A stretch of DNA of 64,000 nt from positions 744,001 to 808,000 of the forward strand of contig NZ_JBBNAD010000004.1 of the NCBI RefSeq assembly GCF_037996765.1. Direction: 5' to 3'. The notes beneath the pieces were generated by a model. It was not told where the DNA came from, searched no databases, and saw nothing but the letters and a program-made list of their open reading frames with translations. Source of the stretch: Bdellovibrio sp. GT3 (GTDB taxonomy: Bacteria > Bdellovibrionota > Bdellovibrionia > Bdellovibrionales > Bdellovibrionaceae). How positions within the stretch are numbered: position 1 is the stretch's first letter; each line of letters opens with the position of its first letter. Below, piece after piece: positions 49,424 to 58,158 of this stretch. The translations under genes and the position numbers were made by a program.

Positions 49424-49846
49424 ATGAGTGGTTACAAAAGCAAAATTATCATCGCAATTTGTATTTCAATTTCAATCGCGACCATGGTCTATCTGATTTC
49501 GAAGAACTATCATTTGTTCGTTTCAGAGGTTGTGAGTCCCTCTCAGGGACCCTCTTGGAACTGGTGTCCCTTGGATGTTGTTGAAATCAGAAATTTAGAG
49601 GAAGGATCCTTGACCGCGGAGCCGAAGGATCTTGCTTTGCTGTGTGATGTGGTGATGGACGAAGAATCAACGGGCCAGCTTGTCGGGATGAAATTTAAGC
49701 CTCTCTTAATGGCTCGGGGTAAGTCCGCATCCAGCAGTATATTGGAAGCGGCTGAGGATAAAGATCACTTCCGTGTTGATGGTCAGGTCTTCAAGTCGCG
49801 TCGATTGCAGGCAGTTTTGGTCAGAACAAATTTTAAAAAGCCATAA
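49424..49846 (+). CDS. Membrane-anchored protein of unknown function
   Basis: 140 residues, one N-terminal membrane segment (IIIAICISISIATMVYLI), remainder extracytoplasmic with two cysteines (WNWCPLD, LLCDVV). No domain recognised. Its 3' end overlaps the convergent beta-barrel-like gene by 14 bp. Confidence 0.65.
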   Translation: MSGYKSKIIIAICISISIATMVYLISKNYHLFVSEVVSPSQGPSWNWCPLDVVEIRNLEEGSLTAEPKDLALLCDVVMDEESTGQLVGMKFKPLLMARGKSASSSILEAAEDKDHFRVDGQVFKSRRLQAVLVRTNFKKP

Positions 49847-50486
49847 TTCCCACAATGAAGGACAGACTGTAGGCAGCGCTATGTCCGTCCACATTGCGAT
49901 CTGAAATTATCACGGGAACCTCGCCGGCCATGCCGATTTCAGTTTGCTGTTTAAGTTCATGATAGGCGAAGGTGATTTCCGTAAACCACACCTGTCCTTT
50001 GGTGGTCATATGTAAAGTGCCCAATGCGCCTCCCACCAGCGGGCCGTCCCATTGAATGCGATCCACATTGCCATTGTCGACTTTGCTATGATCGCCATTT
50101 AAAAACATCACTGTCGGTGCGCGACCAATGAACAAGCGACCGTAAGGCTGACCCAGTTGATATTGCGTCAAACTTGGCAGTGGGGTGCGCACGCCAACAG
50201 TGAAAAGGGTGTCCCACAGCAGGTGATTGCCCACTCGGTTGAAGCCGACGGCGGACCCAATTTCAATTGCCCAATTTTCATTCAAAAAATATGTGACGTC
50301 GGTCTTAAAACTCAGACCTAATCCGCCATCATAGGTACCTTCCTGATCAGTGAAGAGGGAGGAGTTTGCACCAATGCCCGCAAATAAATGCATGCCTTCC
50401 GTCCAATTGTAAGGAAAGAATTCTTGCGCCTGCGTGCTTAGGCTGGTCAGAAGTATGATTACAGTCACAAGGAGTGTTTTCTTCAT
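49833..50486 (-). CDS. Probable outer-membrane beta-barrel protein
   Basis: 217 residues from the ATG at 50486; a GTG at 50501 is possible. Signal peptide MKKTLLVTVIILLTSLSTQA, then alternating aromatic/polar strands typical of small porin-like barrels (LFAGIGANSSLF, GGLGLSFKTDVTYFLNENWAIEIGSAVGFN) ending in VGIMAF, an aromatic C-terminal residue used for BAM insertion. Next to the DUF3943-like gene and probably co-transcribed. Confidence 0.7.
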   Translation of the reverse strand: MKKTLLVTVIILLTSLSTQAQEFFPYNWTEGMHLFAGIGANSSLFTDQEGTYDGGLGLSFKTDVTYFLNENWAIEIGSAVGFNRVGNHLLWDTLFTVGVRTPLPSLTQYQLGQPYGRLFIGRAPTVMFLNGDHSKVDNGNVDRIQWDGPLVGGALGTLHMTTKGQVWFTEITFAYHELKQQTEIGMAGEVPVIISDRNVDGHSAAYSLSFIVGIMAF

Positions 50487-50488
50487 AA

Positions 50489-51244
50489 TCAAAACCCCCA
50501 CGAAACCATCATGCCGACACTGTCGTTGTTGATCAGTGGCATGGAGGTCATCTTGCTATCGTGGCTTTTCAATAATTCAAAAGGATTCAGAATATAACCG
50601 ACGACGTGAGCCACGCGGGATTCTCTTTCCAAAAAGTAGCGACTGGCGCGCTCAGCTCCCATGCCCAGCAGTGTTCCGTATATAGGGGTTTGATACATAT
50701 CCTGAAAGCTGGGGCGCTCGGTGAAGCTTTCAATTGCAAACTCAAAGGCCAAAGAGGAGAGAACGGTCCATTGAAAGGCTTCGACCTCGGTGTATCCCCG
50801 GGAGCGGTAAAACAAGTAGTAGTAATTTCCAGAGAGGGCGTGTTTTACGATGTTGTAGTCAAAGCTGTCTTTATCAAAATCCGGGCGCAGGGGATAACTT
50901 AGGAAGTTATCCCAGGAACCGTGTTCCTTGATGGTTTCGTGTTGGGTCAGAAGGTAAACGGTCCATTGGGCTCCATACATCATTCCAAAATTGATGGCGA
51001 GTTCACTGGCAGATCTTTGCGGAGGTGGGGGATATAGCTTTTGCTGAAGCTGTCTGAGTTCTTCCACCTCAGTGGCAATTTGGCTTTCAAGTTCCTTTTG
51101 CCGGGCTTTTAGTTCTTCAAGCTCCTGAAGGTGCTGCGGAAGTTGTGATGCGACCAAAGGTGCCTGGGGCACCTGCGCCACGGCGATGGGCTGCGTGCTT
51201 AATGTGATTGTGAGTATAATTAGTGAAATTCCAAGTAAGTTCAT
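50489..51244 (-). CDS. Secreted DUF3943-like protein with coiled coil
   Basis: 251 residues. Signal peptide (LLGISLIILTITLSTQPIAVA); coiled coil at about 40-70 (LQELEELKARQKELESQIATEVEELRQLQQ). The middle (HALSGNYYYLFYRSRGYTEVEAFQWTVLSSLAFEFAIESFTERPSFQDMYQTPIYGTLLGMGAERASRYF) follows the DUF3943 pattern; the family is of unknown function and probably sits in the outer membrane. It leads into the barrel gene, 2 bp apart. Confidence 0.7.
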   Translation of the reverse strand: MNLLGISLIILTITLSTQPIAVAQVPQAPLVASQLPQHLQELEELKARQKELESQIATEVEELRQLQQKLYPPPPQRSASELAINFGMMYGAQWTVYLLTQHETIKEHGSWDNFLSYPLRPDFDKDSFDYNIVKHALSGNYYYLFYRSRGYTEVEAFQWTVLSSLAFEFAIESFTERPSFQDMYQTPIYGTLLGMGAERASRYFLERESRVAHVVGYILNPFELLKSHDSKMTSMPLINNDSVGMMVSWGF

Positions 51245-51346
51245 AAGTCAGATACTTTCTGTATCTAACTTATCGCCTGTTTTTGATTGTATTATGAGGG
51301 GACACTAAGGGAAATCATTGTTCCATTTAAGCAACAATGATCCTGC

Positions 51347-52372
51347 TTAAATTCTGCGGCGGGATTTCGAAGCCAATAGCTTCTTAACGAAGCCGTCATC
51401 GTCTTCGTCGAAAATATCCCCGATGATTTCTTCGAAGATATTTTCCATCGTCACTAGACCTACGATATTGGCACGCTCATAGATGATGGCCATATGGGAT
51501 TTTTGCTGCTGCATTTGCATTAGAATGCGGAACAGCGGCTCGAAGGCCTTGAATTTCAAGACGGGACGGATCAGTGTCTGCCAATTCACGTTCTTGTATT
51601 TAAGGGCCGTGAAAAATTCCTTGGAGTTGATCAGGCCCACGATCTCGCCGTCTTGCATGACCGGAATACGTGTGTGTCCAGAGTTGACGATGATCGTCTC
51701 AACGTCTTCGATGGCATCATCTTTACGAACAAAGACCACCTCTTCCCAGGGAACCATAATGTCCCGGGCCAGCATCTTGTCTGCGCTGACCAGGTTCATC
51801 ACGTATTGTTTGGTGTGATGGGGGAGGTCTTCAATTTCAATTTCCTGATCAGTGGTGCTGTGGGTGTGAGAGTGCCCAAATATTTTCAAAATCCAGTGTG
51901 TGGATTTTTCCAGCACATAGACAAATGGCGAAAGAAACTTTTCACTCGCCGACAATCCACGTGCACTCCATAAAGCAATGCCTAGTGAGTTTCGCAGCGC
52001 TAGGGTCTTTGGAACCAGCTCTCCGATGACCACGCTTAAATAAGTGATTGGCAAGACTACCGAAGCAATGGCAAGGGCGTCAGCGGTGTTCGGAGATACT
52101 TTGAACAAATCGATGTAAATCGGCGAAAGAGCTTCCTCGGCTCCAGCACCACCCACTGCGGCCGCGATGGCGCCTACGACCGTGATACCGATTTGAATGA
52201 CGGACAGGGTGCGCTCGGGATTCGCTTTAAGTTTTAAAAGGATTCTTGCGCGACCGTCTTTACTGGCAATCTTTTGCAGCTGCACTTTTCGTACAGTTAC
52301 AAAAGCCATTTCGGCTCCAGACAGCAACATGTTCACAAATAGACAAAGAAGTACGACTATCAACTCAGCCAT
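51347..52372 (-). CDS. CNNM/CorC-type (hemolysin-family) CBS protein
   Basis: 341 residues. N-terminal DUF21/CNNM membrane domain (about 1-135) with GITVVGAIAAAVGGAGAEEAL and VIGELVPKTLALRN, followed by two CBS domains (about 200-325; DIMVPWEEVVFVRKDDAIEDV, HMAIIYERANIVGLVTMENIFEEIIGDIFDE). Family members act in Mg/Co efflux or Na/Mg exchange and bind ATP-Mg through the CBS pair. The C-terminal CorC/HlyC domain is missing. ATG at 52372. Confidence 0.92.
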   Translation of the reverse strand: MAELIVVLLCLFVNMLLSGAEMAFVTVRKVQLQKIASKDGRARILLKLKANPERTLSVIQIGITVVGAIAAAVGGAGAEEALSPIYIDLFKVSPNTADALAIASVVLPITYLSVVIGELVPKTLALRNSLGIALWSARGLSASEKFLSPFVYVLEKSTHWILKIFGHSHTHSTTDQEIEIEDLPHHTKQYVMNLVSADKMLARDIMVPWEEVVFVRKDDAIEDVETIIVNSGHTRIPVMQDGEIVGLINSKEFFTALKYKNVNWQTLIRPVLKFKAFEPLFRILMQMQQQKSHMAIIYERANIVGLVTMENIFEEIIGDIFDEDDDGFVKKLLASKSRRRI

Positions 52373-52454
52373 TTAGACCTTCAAGGTTAAAGATCAAAAC
52401 GGTATTCATCAGGGGCATGGGTAAGGGATCAGGATTCATAGATGTTGAATCTAC

Positions 52455-52490
52455 CAAAAAACGAACCCGATTCAAAGATTAAACCGGGTT
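52455..52490 (-). terminator. Intrinsic terminator after the response regulator gene
   Basis: AACCCG and CGGGTT arms with a 15-base loop, then CGTTTTTT in minus-strand reading. Moderate strength. Confidence 0.65.
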
Positions 52491-52512
52491 TAGATTGTTG
52501 GATTTCTGTTAG

Positions 52513-52950
52513 TTAAATAGATCGGAGTATGAAGTTGAACGAGCGCATCATGGAACTGAACGCCTGACGCTTATTTATGAAGCCCAGATAAGAAAAGTTT
52601 CTAACTAATGGTAAGTCCAACTCTTCCTCGCTGTGCCCAGTGTAAATAACTACCGGGATCGTCTTTTTGATTTTGTTAACTTTCTTTTCAGTTAACAAGC
52701 GGTCCATCAATAAAAGAGTGTCGCGTCCACCCATTTGCGGCATTTGCCAATCCAAAACCACAAGGTCATAGGGTTTGCTTGCAAGCAGAGGGATGGCATC
52801 CTGTCCGTCAAACGCCATTGTGACGTCGCATTTGTAGTGATCCAAAATATGGGACATCAGCTTTACGGAATCCAGGCTGTCATCGATCACAAGCACGCGG
52901 GGAATGCGTTGTTTTTCTAAAGCTGTTGAAGAAGTGGTATCTAACACCAT
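52513..52950 (-). CDS. Single-domain response regulator (CheY-like)
   Basis: 145 residues: receiver domain only. Phosphoacceptor Asp67 in DLVVLDWQMP, acidic pocket Asp23/Asp24, conserved Thr104 (VVIYTGH) and Lys127 (GFINKRQ). No output domain; it must signal by protein contact. An 18-residue unstructured N-terminus precedes the fold. ATG at 52950 with GGAGATC upstream. No adjacent kinase gene. Confidence 0.92.
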   Translation of the reverse strand: MVLDTTSSTALEKQRIPRVLVIDDSLDSVKLMSHILDHYKCDVTMAFDGQDAIPLLASKPYDLVVLDWQMPQMGGRDTLLLMDRLLTEKKVNKIKKTIPVVIYTGHSEEELDLPLVRNFSYLGFINKRQAFSSMMRSFNFILRSI

Positions 52951-53046
52951 AAAAGATCTCCTGTATAAGTCTTACTTTCTCCATTTGAACCGAAGTAAAA
53001 CTGAGAATCTTCTAAAAGAAGGTGTCTGACGGGATCTTAATAAAAC

Positions 53047-53085
53047 GGCTGTCGAAATACAGAGAGAGCTCTGGTTTCGACAGCC
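53047..53085 (-). terminator. Nested hairpin terminator after rny
   Basis: GGCTGTCGAAA and TTTCGACAGCC form an 11-bp perfect stem and an inner CAGAG/CTCTG stem adds to it. A GTTTTATT tail follows on the minus strand. Probable terminator of the RNase Y transcript. Confidence 0.7.
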
Positions 53086-53121
53086 TTAAGGCTTAAGAAG
53101 CGAGTTTGAAATGCTGAGTTA

Positions 53122-54705
53122 TTACGCAAGTTCTTTGCGAGTTTGCTCGGAAACCACAGTTTCGCGAACCACCACCACTTTGATTTGTCCTGGGTAATTA
53201 CACTCTTCCTCGATGCGAGCTGCAATTTTTTTAGACAAATCCAGTGCGTGCAAATCGTCAATTTTTTTACCGTTCACAAGGACGCGACATTCGCGTCCGC
53301 CACTGAGTACAAAACAATCTGTCACACCAGGGAAGCTGCGAGCAATATCCTGAAGCTCAGAAACTTTTTGGTTGTAAGACTCAATGGTTGAGCGACGTGC
53401 CCCTGGGCGTGCGCCAGAAACAGCATCGGCGGCGATAACCAGAAAGGCATGATCGGTGGATGGTTGTTCGTCAAAGTGATGGGCCTTAACCGCATGAACA
53501 ATGTCCGGGGCTTCGCCACGGGCCGCGATAAAGTCAGCGCCGATCACGGCATGTCCACCTTCTTGAACGTGGTCCATGGATTTACCGATATCGTGAAGCA
53601 TGCCCACGCGGCGCGCTTTTTTGATGTCAATACCAAGTTCCGCAGCCATAAGGCCGGCAAGCCAACCCACTTCTCCGCAGTGGAAGTATTGGTTTTGCGT
53701 GAAGGAATAGCGATAGCGCAAAGATCCCATCATCTGGCGGATTTCCGCATTCAGACCTTCAAGCTTAAGCTCTTTAGCCAAAGAGTCGCCATCATGTTTG
53801 ATGTTTTTGAAAAGTTCTTTCTTCTGGTTCTCAGCAATTTTTTTGATGAAATCCGGAGTGATGCTTTTCTTTTCTTTAAAGATTCTTTCAAGCGTTCTAC
53901 GAGTCAGTTCACGGCGAACAGGATCGAAGCCGGCAACGCCGACCATTTCCATGCCTTCTTCCACGATAATGTCGCAACCGCAGCTGTCCTGGACGGCTTT
54001 GATGTTGGCGCCCGCAGGATCCACAAAAAGTTTGCGAACGTGGGCGTCAGGGAAGTTCACAGCGCCAATGCCGCGCTCTGCGCAGTAGGGACGGGCAAAG
54101 CGATCAATGACCAGTGCCAGAACTTTCTTGGCGCGGGTTTCAGCGTGTTCTTTCGCGTCTTCCTCGTGCTCTTGAGCCATGCGAGCGGCGCGACGAACAG
54201 CCTCCTCTTCCATGGAGGTCTTCAGTTGATTTTTGAAGTCCTCTGCAGAGGTTCCAAGTTTCGCAGTCAGTTTCTGAACAAATTCCTGGTTCAGCACTTT
54301 TTGCGAGTCTTTGATTTTTCCAAGTTCAGCTTCCTGACCGCGCAGGACTTGCTCCTGTGCCTTTACGTCAGTTTCGCGCTCTTGCAATTTCTTTTTTTCT
54401 TCCTGAACGATGGAATCCGCTTTGGCTTTCTTTTCGTTTGCGACCTCTTGCAAATCTTCAATGCGACCTTCGGACTTGAGCATGTCAGGTTCCACTTTGG
54501 TCCACATTTCCATTTCGATTTCCTGAATGCGCTCTTTTTGCTCAAGCTCTTTCAGCTCGATCGTTTCCTTCGCTTCATCGACGATTTCCTGGGCTTCTTC
54601 ACGAGCCAGACGAAGCGTGCGTGCAACATTCAGTTTGTGCAAGGCCCAACCCAAAACACCACCGGCGATAATTCCAACGAGGGCTGTAGCAATCAATGCA
54701 GTCAT
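53122..54705 (-). CDS. rny: Ribonuclease Y
   Basis: 527 residues from the ATG at 54705 (TTAGGAG RBS), the usual family length; the frame stays open well upstream but without homology. N-terminal transmembrane anchor TALIATALVGIIAGGVLGW, a long coiled coil (about 30-200), KH domain (AVQDSCGCDIIVEEGMEMVGVAGFDPVRRE) and an HD domain with MLHDIGKSMDH and VKAHHFDE for metal-dependent endonucleolytic mRNA cleavage. Initiates mRNA turnover at the membrane. Confidence 0.96.
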   Translation of the reverse strand: MTALIATALVGIIAGGVLGWALHKLNVARTLRLAREEAQEIVDEAKETIELKELEQKERIQEIEMEMWTKVEPDMLKSEGRIEDLQEVANEKKAKADSIVQEEKKKLQERETDVKAQEQVLRGQEAELGKIKDSQKVLNQEFVQKLTAKLGTSAEDFKNQLKTSMEEEAVRRAARMAQEHEEDAKEHAETRAKKVLALVIDRFARPYCAERGIGAVNFPDAHVRKLFVDPAGANIKAVQDSCGCDIIVEEGMEMVGVAGFDPVRRELTRRTLERIFKEKKSITPDFIKKIAENQKKELFKNIKHDGDSLAKELKLEGLNAEIRQMMGSLRYRYSFTQNQYFHCGEVGWLAGLMAAELGIDIKKARRVGMLHDIGKSMDHVQEGGHAVIGADFIAARGEAPDIVHAVKAHHFDEQPSTDHAFLVIAADAVSGARPGARRSTIESYNQKVSELQDIARSFPGVTDCFVLSGGRECRVLVNGKKIDDLHALDLSKKIAARIEEECNYPGQIKVVVVRETVVSEQTRKELA

Positions 54706-54814
54706 AAATACTCCTAACCCTCTAAGTTTACTGTTCAATGTAAAATAACGCAAATTTTCATAGGGTTTACTTCGTGTGTTATTCGATCTAGACTGACGCG
54801 CAGGGAGGCAAATT

Positions 54815-55288
54815 ATGGGGCAAATGGAGACGAAAACACGTTGGACGGGTGGTCTGGGATTTGAGGCCGAGTCACGTGGATTGAAATTCATGATGGATTC
54901 ACGGGCTGAGGCTGGTGGACAAAATCTGGGTCCGACTCCCAAAGAGGCTCTGTTGGCGTCAATTTGTGCATGCTCGGGCATGGATGTGGTTTCAATTCTG
55001 AAAAAAATGCGTCTGGATCTGCAATCCTGTGATGTCGACGCGCAAACCGAGACCACAGACTCTCATCCGGCGATTTTTACACTGGTTCGTGCGCAATATA
55101 TGATCAAAGGCTCCAACATCAAACCAGAGCAGGTCATCAAGGCCGTTAATTTGTCCATGACCAAGTATTGTGGTGTGACGGCCATGGTTTGTCCGACCTC
55201 GCCGGTGCAATATGAAATCTTTTTGAATGGCGAAAAGATCCACGATGGCAAAGCTGACTTCACTGAGGCGCTAAAGGAAAATAAATAA
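54815..55288 (+). CDS. OsmC-family peroxiredoxin-like protein
   Basis: 157 residues. OsmC/Ohr fold with two cysteines placed like the reactive pair: Cys51/Cys53 in LLASICACSGMDV and Cys119 in TKYCGVTAMV. Family members reduce organic hydroperoxides. RBS GGGAGG. It overlaps the next gene by one base (TAATG), so co-translated with the release-factor-like gene. Confidence 0.9.
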   Translation: MGQMETKTRWTGGLGFEAESRGLKFMMDSRAEAGGQNLGPTPKEALLASICACSGMDVVSILKKMRLDLQSCDVDAQTETTDSHPAIFTLVRAQYMIKGSNIKPEQVIKAVNLSMTKYCGVTAMVCPTSPVQYEIFLNGEKIHDGKADFTEALKENK

Positions 55289-55695
55289 TGCTTATTGATG
55301 TCGCGCAATTTTACCATGAATTTGACTTCACCTATGCGCGCTCGCGCGGGCCGGGTGGTCAGAATGTCAATCGCACCAATTCGGCGGCGATTTTGCGGTG
55401 GAATTTGCGCGATACCCAAGTGTTACCCGATAACATCAAGGAAAGATTGTTGGCAAAGCTTGCGACTCAGCTGACCGATGACGGTGATATTCTGATTCGC
55501 AGTGAGGAATTTCGCGATCAGGATCAGAATCGCTCCGCTTGTCTTAAAAAGTTGCAGGCTTTGTTGCAAAAGGCGTTGTTCGTTCCTAAAAAACGCATTG
55601 CCACCAAGCCCTCGCGCAGTTCTGTTCGCAAAAGGCTGGATTCAAAGAAGCGAAATTCAGAAGTCAAAGCGGGACGCAAAAAGGTATCGACCTAG
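55288..55695 (+). CDS. arfB: Ribosome-rescue peptidyl-tRNA hydrolase ArfB (YaeJ)-like
   Basis: 135 residues. The catalytic GGQ motif lies in ARSRGPGGQNVNRTNSAAILRW (about residues 18-40) and a basic C-terminal tail (KRIATKPSRSSVRKRLDSKKRNSEVKAGRKK) matches the ArfB extension that enters the mRNA channel of stalled ribosomes. It lacks codon-recognition domains of full release factors. Overlaps the OsmC gene. Confidence 0.92.
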   Translation: MLIDVAQFYHEFDFTYARSRGPGGQNVNRTNSAAILRWNLRDTQVLPDNIKERLLAKLATQLTDDGDILIRSEEFRDQDQNRSACLKKLQALLQKALFVPKKRIATKPSRSSVRKRLDSKKRNSEVKAGRKKVST

Positions 55696-55725
55696 AAACT
55701 GTGCAGCTCAGCACGGTCCTTTTTG

Positions 55726-55753
55726 TTGACCTATTTTAAAAACCGCCGATAAT
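55726..55753 (+). promoter_or_regulatory. Promoter with start-codon-proximal -10
   Basis: TTGACC (55726-55731), a 16-bp spacer, and GATAAT (55748-55753). The ATG at 55763 is nine bases past the -10, so the transcript would have almost no leader. Good hexamers, unlike most promoters in this window. Confidence 0.6.
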
Positions 55754-55762
55754 TTGTCTTAT

Positions 55763-56152
55763 ATGGCAGCAGTAAGCAGAATTCTTAAAAGTCTTATTTT
55801 TATTATAGTTATCGTTGGTGTCCTTTGGATTCTGATGGCGAACTACAGTGTTATTTTCTCCAAGACCGTCAATGGCGAAGTTTTGAACGTTGAACGCGTT
55901 GAGCTTCCAGTGGCATTGATCGCCCGTTCCGGTGGTGAATTGAATGAAAAAGTTTTTTCGTTCGCTATCAGTATTAAGGACACCAAAACCGGGGAGATCT
56001 TTGCAGCGACGTCTGAAGATCGCCAATGGGCGATTGTTCAAACGGGTCAATGCGCAGAGGCGGTTTATCTTCCGTATCCACCTTGGGAGCTAAAGAAGCG
56101 CGGCACTTATTTTGGTGCTCGCCTGGTTCGTTTGTCGGAATGTCCAAAATAG
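55763..56152 (+). CDS. Membrane-anchored protein of unknown function
   Basis: 129 residues from the ATG at 55763. One N-terminal membrane segment (SLIFIIVIVGVLWILMANYSVIF), then an extracytoplasmic domain with VFSFAISIKDTKTGEIFAATSEDRQWAIVQTGQC. Two cysteines. No family recognised. No ribosome binding site is visible; a promoter lies immediately upstream, so translation may be leaderless. It is 15 bp from the TauE-like gene. Confidence 0.68.
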   Translation: MAAVSRILKSLIFIIVIVGVLWILMANYSVIFSKTVNGEVLNVERVELPVALIARSGGELNEKVFSFAISIKDTKTGEIFAATSEDRQWAIVQTGQCAEAVYLPYPPWELKKRGTYFGARLVRLSECPK

Positions 56153-56167
56153 ATATTTAGGATCTTT

Positions 56168-56980
56168 ATGCATGAAATACTTCTTCTCGTAACTGCCATC
56201 GGAGCCGGGTTCTTAGGGGCTCTGCTGGGTTTGGGGGGAGGTATTATCATCGTGCCTGTTCTCACCCTTGTTTATCACATCGATATTCGCTACGCGATTG
56301 CCGCGAGTCTGATTTCCATCGTGGCAACCTCCTCGGGGGCCGCTGCCAGCTATTTGAAAGATTCACTGACCAATTTACGTTTGGCAGTTTTTTTGGAAAT
56401 CGGCACGGTCAGCGGTGCGATTGTCGGCTTTTTGATTTCGTCTTATATCAAAGCACAGTTTTTGTTTTTGTTGTTTGGTACTTTCCTGTTGTTCTCGGCA
56501 CTCATGATGCTTAGAAAGCGCCATGAGCATTACTCGGCAAAAAATCATCCTTGGGCTGACAGTCTGAAACTGGATGGTGGATTTCCGGAAGGGAATGAAT
56601 GGAGAACCTACAAAGTTGAGATGGTGCCCTTGGGCTTATTTGCCATGTTTGGTGCAGGTGTCTTGTCAGCATTGCTGGGAATCGGCAGTGGAATCTTTAA
56701 GGTATTGGCCATGGATGGAGCGATGAAGCTTCCGATTAAGGTTTCCTCTGCGACTTCCAATTTTATGATCGGTGTTACAGCGGCGGCCAGTGCGGGGGCG
56801 TTTTTATTAAAAGGGGATGTGCGCCCCGAGATCGCAGCACCCGTAGCTGTGGGGATTATCATAGGCTCCATGGCCGGTGCTAAAGCCATGGTTCGAATGC
56901 CTGCGGCGATCATTCGTAAAATCTTCGTGGTCGTCTTGTCGATCGTTTCTGTGCAAATGATTATGAAAGGGTTGAAGTGA
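56168..56980 (+). CDS. TauE/SafE-family anion exporter
   Basis: 270 residues, eight membrane segments. The two inverted family repeats are visible: FLGALLGLGGGIIIVPVLTL near the N-terminus and GVLSALLGIGSGIFKVLAMD in the second half. The family exports sulfite, sulfoacetate or related anions. A DUF1634 gene overlaps its 3' end, a common pair. Substrate not predictable. Confidence 0.9.
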   Translation: MHEILLLVTAIGAGFLGALLGLGGGIIIVPVLTLVYHIDIRYAIAASLISIVATSSGAAASYLKDSLTNLRLAVFLEIGTVSGAIVGFLISSYIKAQFLFLLFGTFLLFSALMMLRKRHEHYSAKNHPWADSLKLDGGFPEGNEWRTYKVEMVPLGLFAMFGAGVLSALLGIGSGIFKVLAMDGAMKLPIKVSSATSNFMIGVTAAASAGAFLLKGDVRPEIAAPVAVGIIIGSMAGAKAMVRMPAAIIRKIFVVVLSIVSVQMIMKGLK

Positions 56981-57366
56981 TGCAAGCTCAGTCACAACAA
57001 GATCAAATCCTTCATGATCTGGAATTAAGAATCAGCAAAATGCTTCGCAGTGGTGTCTATGTTTCCGGTATGCTTATGACCGTTGGTTGGTTGTGGGGCT
57101 GGTTTAAAAACGGCGACACCTTGGGGAGTTTTACAAAGTATGAATCGCGCTCGCTGTATGAAACTCTGAACTGGGCGGTGATCACTCATGATCAGCCGCT
57201 GATTATTGGTTTCGCAGGCCTGGCGGTTTTGGTGTCGTTGCCGATTATTCGCGTTTTTCTGACGGGTGTTCTTTTCATCAAACAAAAGGATTACATACTG
57301 GCGGTGATGGCATTTGCTGTGTTCGTCTGTTTGATTGCTTCGTTCTTTCTGGGGATTGAGCTTTAA
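56980..57366 (+). CDS. DUF1634 membrane protein, partner of TauE
   Basis: 128 residues from the ATG at 56980 (a GTG at 56977 is also possible). Three membrane segments; the start SQQDQILHDLELRISKMLRSGVYVSG and IIRVFLTGVLFIKQKDYILAV match the DUF1634 family. The TGATG overlap with the TauE gene indicates coupled translation. Probable accessory subunit of the exporter (inferred from conserved adjacency). Confidence 0.88.
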   Translation: MQAQSQQDQILHDLELRISKMLRSGVYVSGMLMTVGWLWGWFKNGDTLGSFTKYESRSLYETLNWAVITHDQPLIIGFAGLAVLVSLPIIRVFLTGVLFIKQKDYILAVMAFAVFVCLIASFFLGIEL

Positions 57367-57375
57367 AAACAGGAA

Positions 57376-57422
57376 ACCCCCGGTTGCGAAAGTTCTTCCT
57401 TTGGTGAACTTGAATCGGGGGT
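57376..57422. promoter_or_regulatory. Nested hairpin in a 228-bp intergenic region
   Basis: Outer arms ACCCCCGGTT/AATCGGGGGT pair with one G-T, and inner AAGTTC/GAACTT continues the stem. The total is 47 nt without a T-tract. It could be a mRNA 3' stabiliser for the TauE transcript or the start of a small RNA. Confidence 0.5.
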
Positions 57423-57594
57423 CTATGGGATCAGCCGGTCGAATAAGCTGTTCAGAGGGAATGAGAACTTGGGATCAGTGGCTTATTCAAAAGGGCTGTC
57501 CGTCTAAGGATATTGCACACCCATTCTGCCAAAATGTCAAAATAGTCGGGAGTCAGTTAAAAGTGCTGGCCCTTCTCTGGGCTCGGGTCTTAAG

Positions 57595-58086
57595 ATGAAA
57601 GGCATGAATACTAAAATCTTCAAATTCAATGCCTTCCTTGCAGCTTACGGTCTTTTCAAAATTCCTTTGTTGGTTTTCATCGGCCCCAAAGTTGTCGAGA
57701 TGACTGATAAAAAATTCGTGATCAAAATTCCCTTGGGCTATCGCACGAAAAATCATCTGAACTCAATGTACTTTGGTGCGTTGGGTGTGGGTGCGGAGCT
57801 TTCTATCGCGGCTCCGGCAGTTCAGGTGATTGCCGAGAGTAAGCAAAAGATTGATTTTATTTTCAAAGACTTCACCGCTCAATACGGCAAACGTGCTGAT
57901 GGTGATGTGCATTTTATCTGTGACGAAGTGGAAGCGGTTACTTCCTTGATTGAAGAGGCAAAAACCAATCCAGATCGCATCGAAAGAAAAATGAAAGGCT
58001 ACGCGATTGTTCCAAGCAAAAGCCAAGAGCCGGTTATGACTTATGAACTGACGTTGTCCGTACGCAATCGTTCATTAAAATCATAG
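57595..58086 (+). CDS. DUF4442 hotdog-fold protein
   Basis: 163 residues. KIPLGYRTKNHLNSMYFGALGVGAELSIAA is the hotdog-fold DUF4442 signature, related to PaaI thioesterases. Probably an acyl-CoA thioesterase or acyl-binding protein. No signal peptide. Start ATG at 57595; an in-frame ATG three codons later is an alternative. Confidence 0.82.
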   Translation: MKGMNTKIFKFNAFLAAYGLFKIPLLVFIGPKVVEMTDKKFVIKIPLGYRTKNHLNSMYFGALGVGAELSIAAPAVQVIAESKQKIDFIFKDFTAQYGKRADGDVHFICDEVEAVTSLIEEAKTNPDRIERKMKGYAIVPSKSQEPVMTYELTLSVRNRSLKS

Positions 58087-58106
58087 TTTTAGCCTTCAAC
58101 AACTCC

Positions 58107-58134
58107 GACCAGTTAGCGGTTTAGGCAGCTGGTC
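58107..58134. terminator. Possible convergent terminator
   Basis: GACCAG and CTGGTC arms, 16-base loop, between convergent genes (DUF4442 and HNH). No T-tract, so low confidence. Confidence 0.3.
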
Positions 58135-58158
58135 AGGATTCAGATTTACTTATTCCTT

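Noticed and set aside
54706-55056. N-terminal extension of RNase Y
   Set aside because: The family start, an RBS and the transmembrane anchor all agree on 54705; the upstream frame overlaps the OsmC gene.
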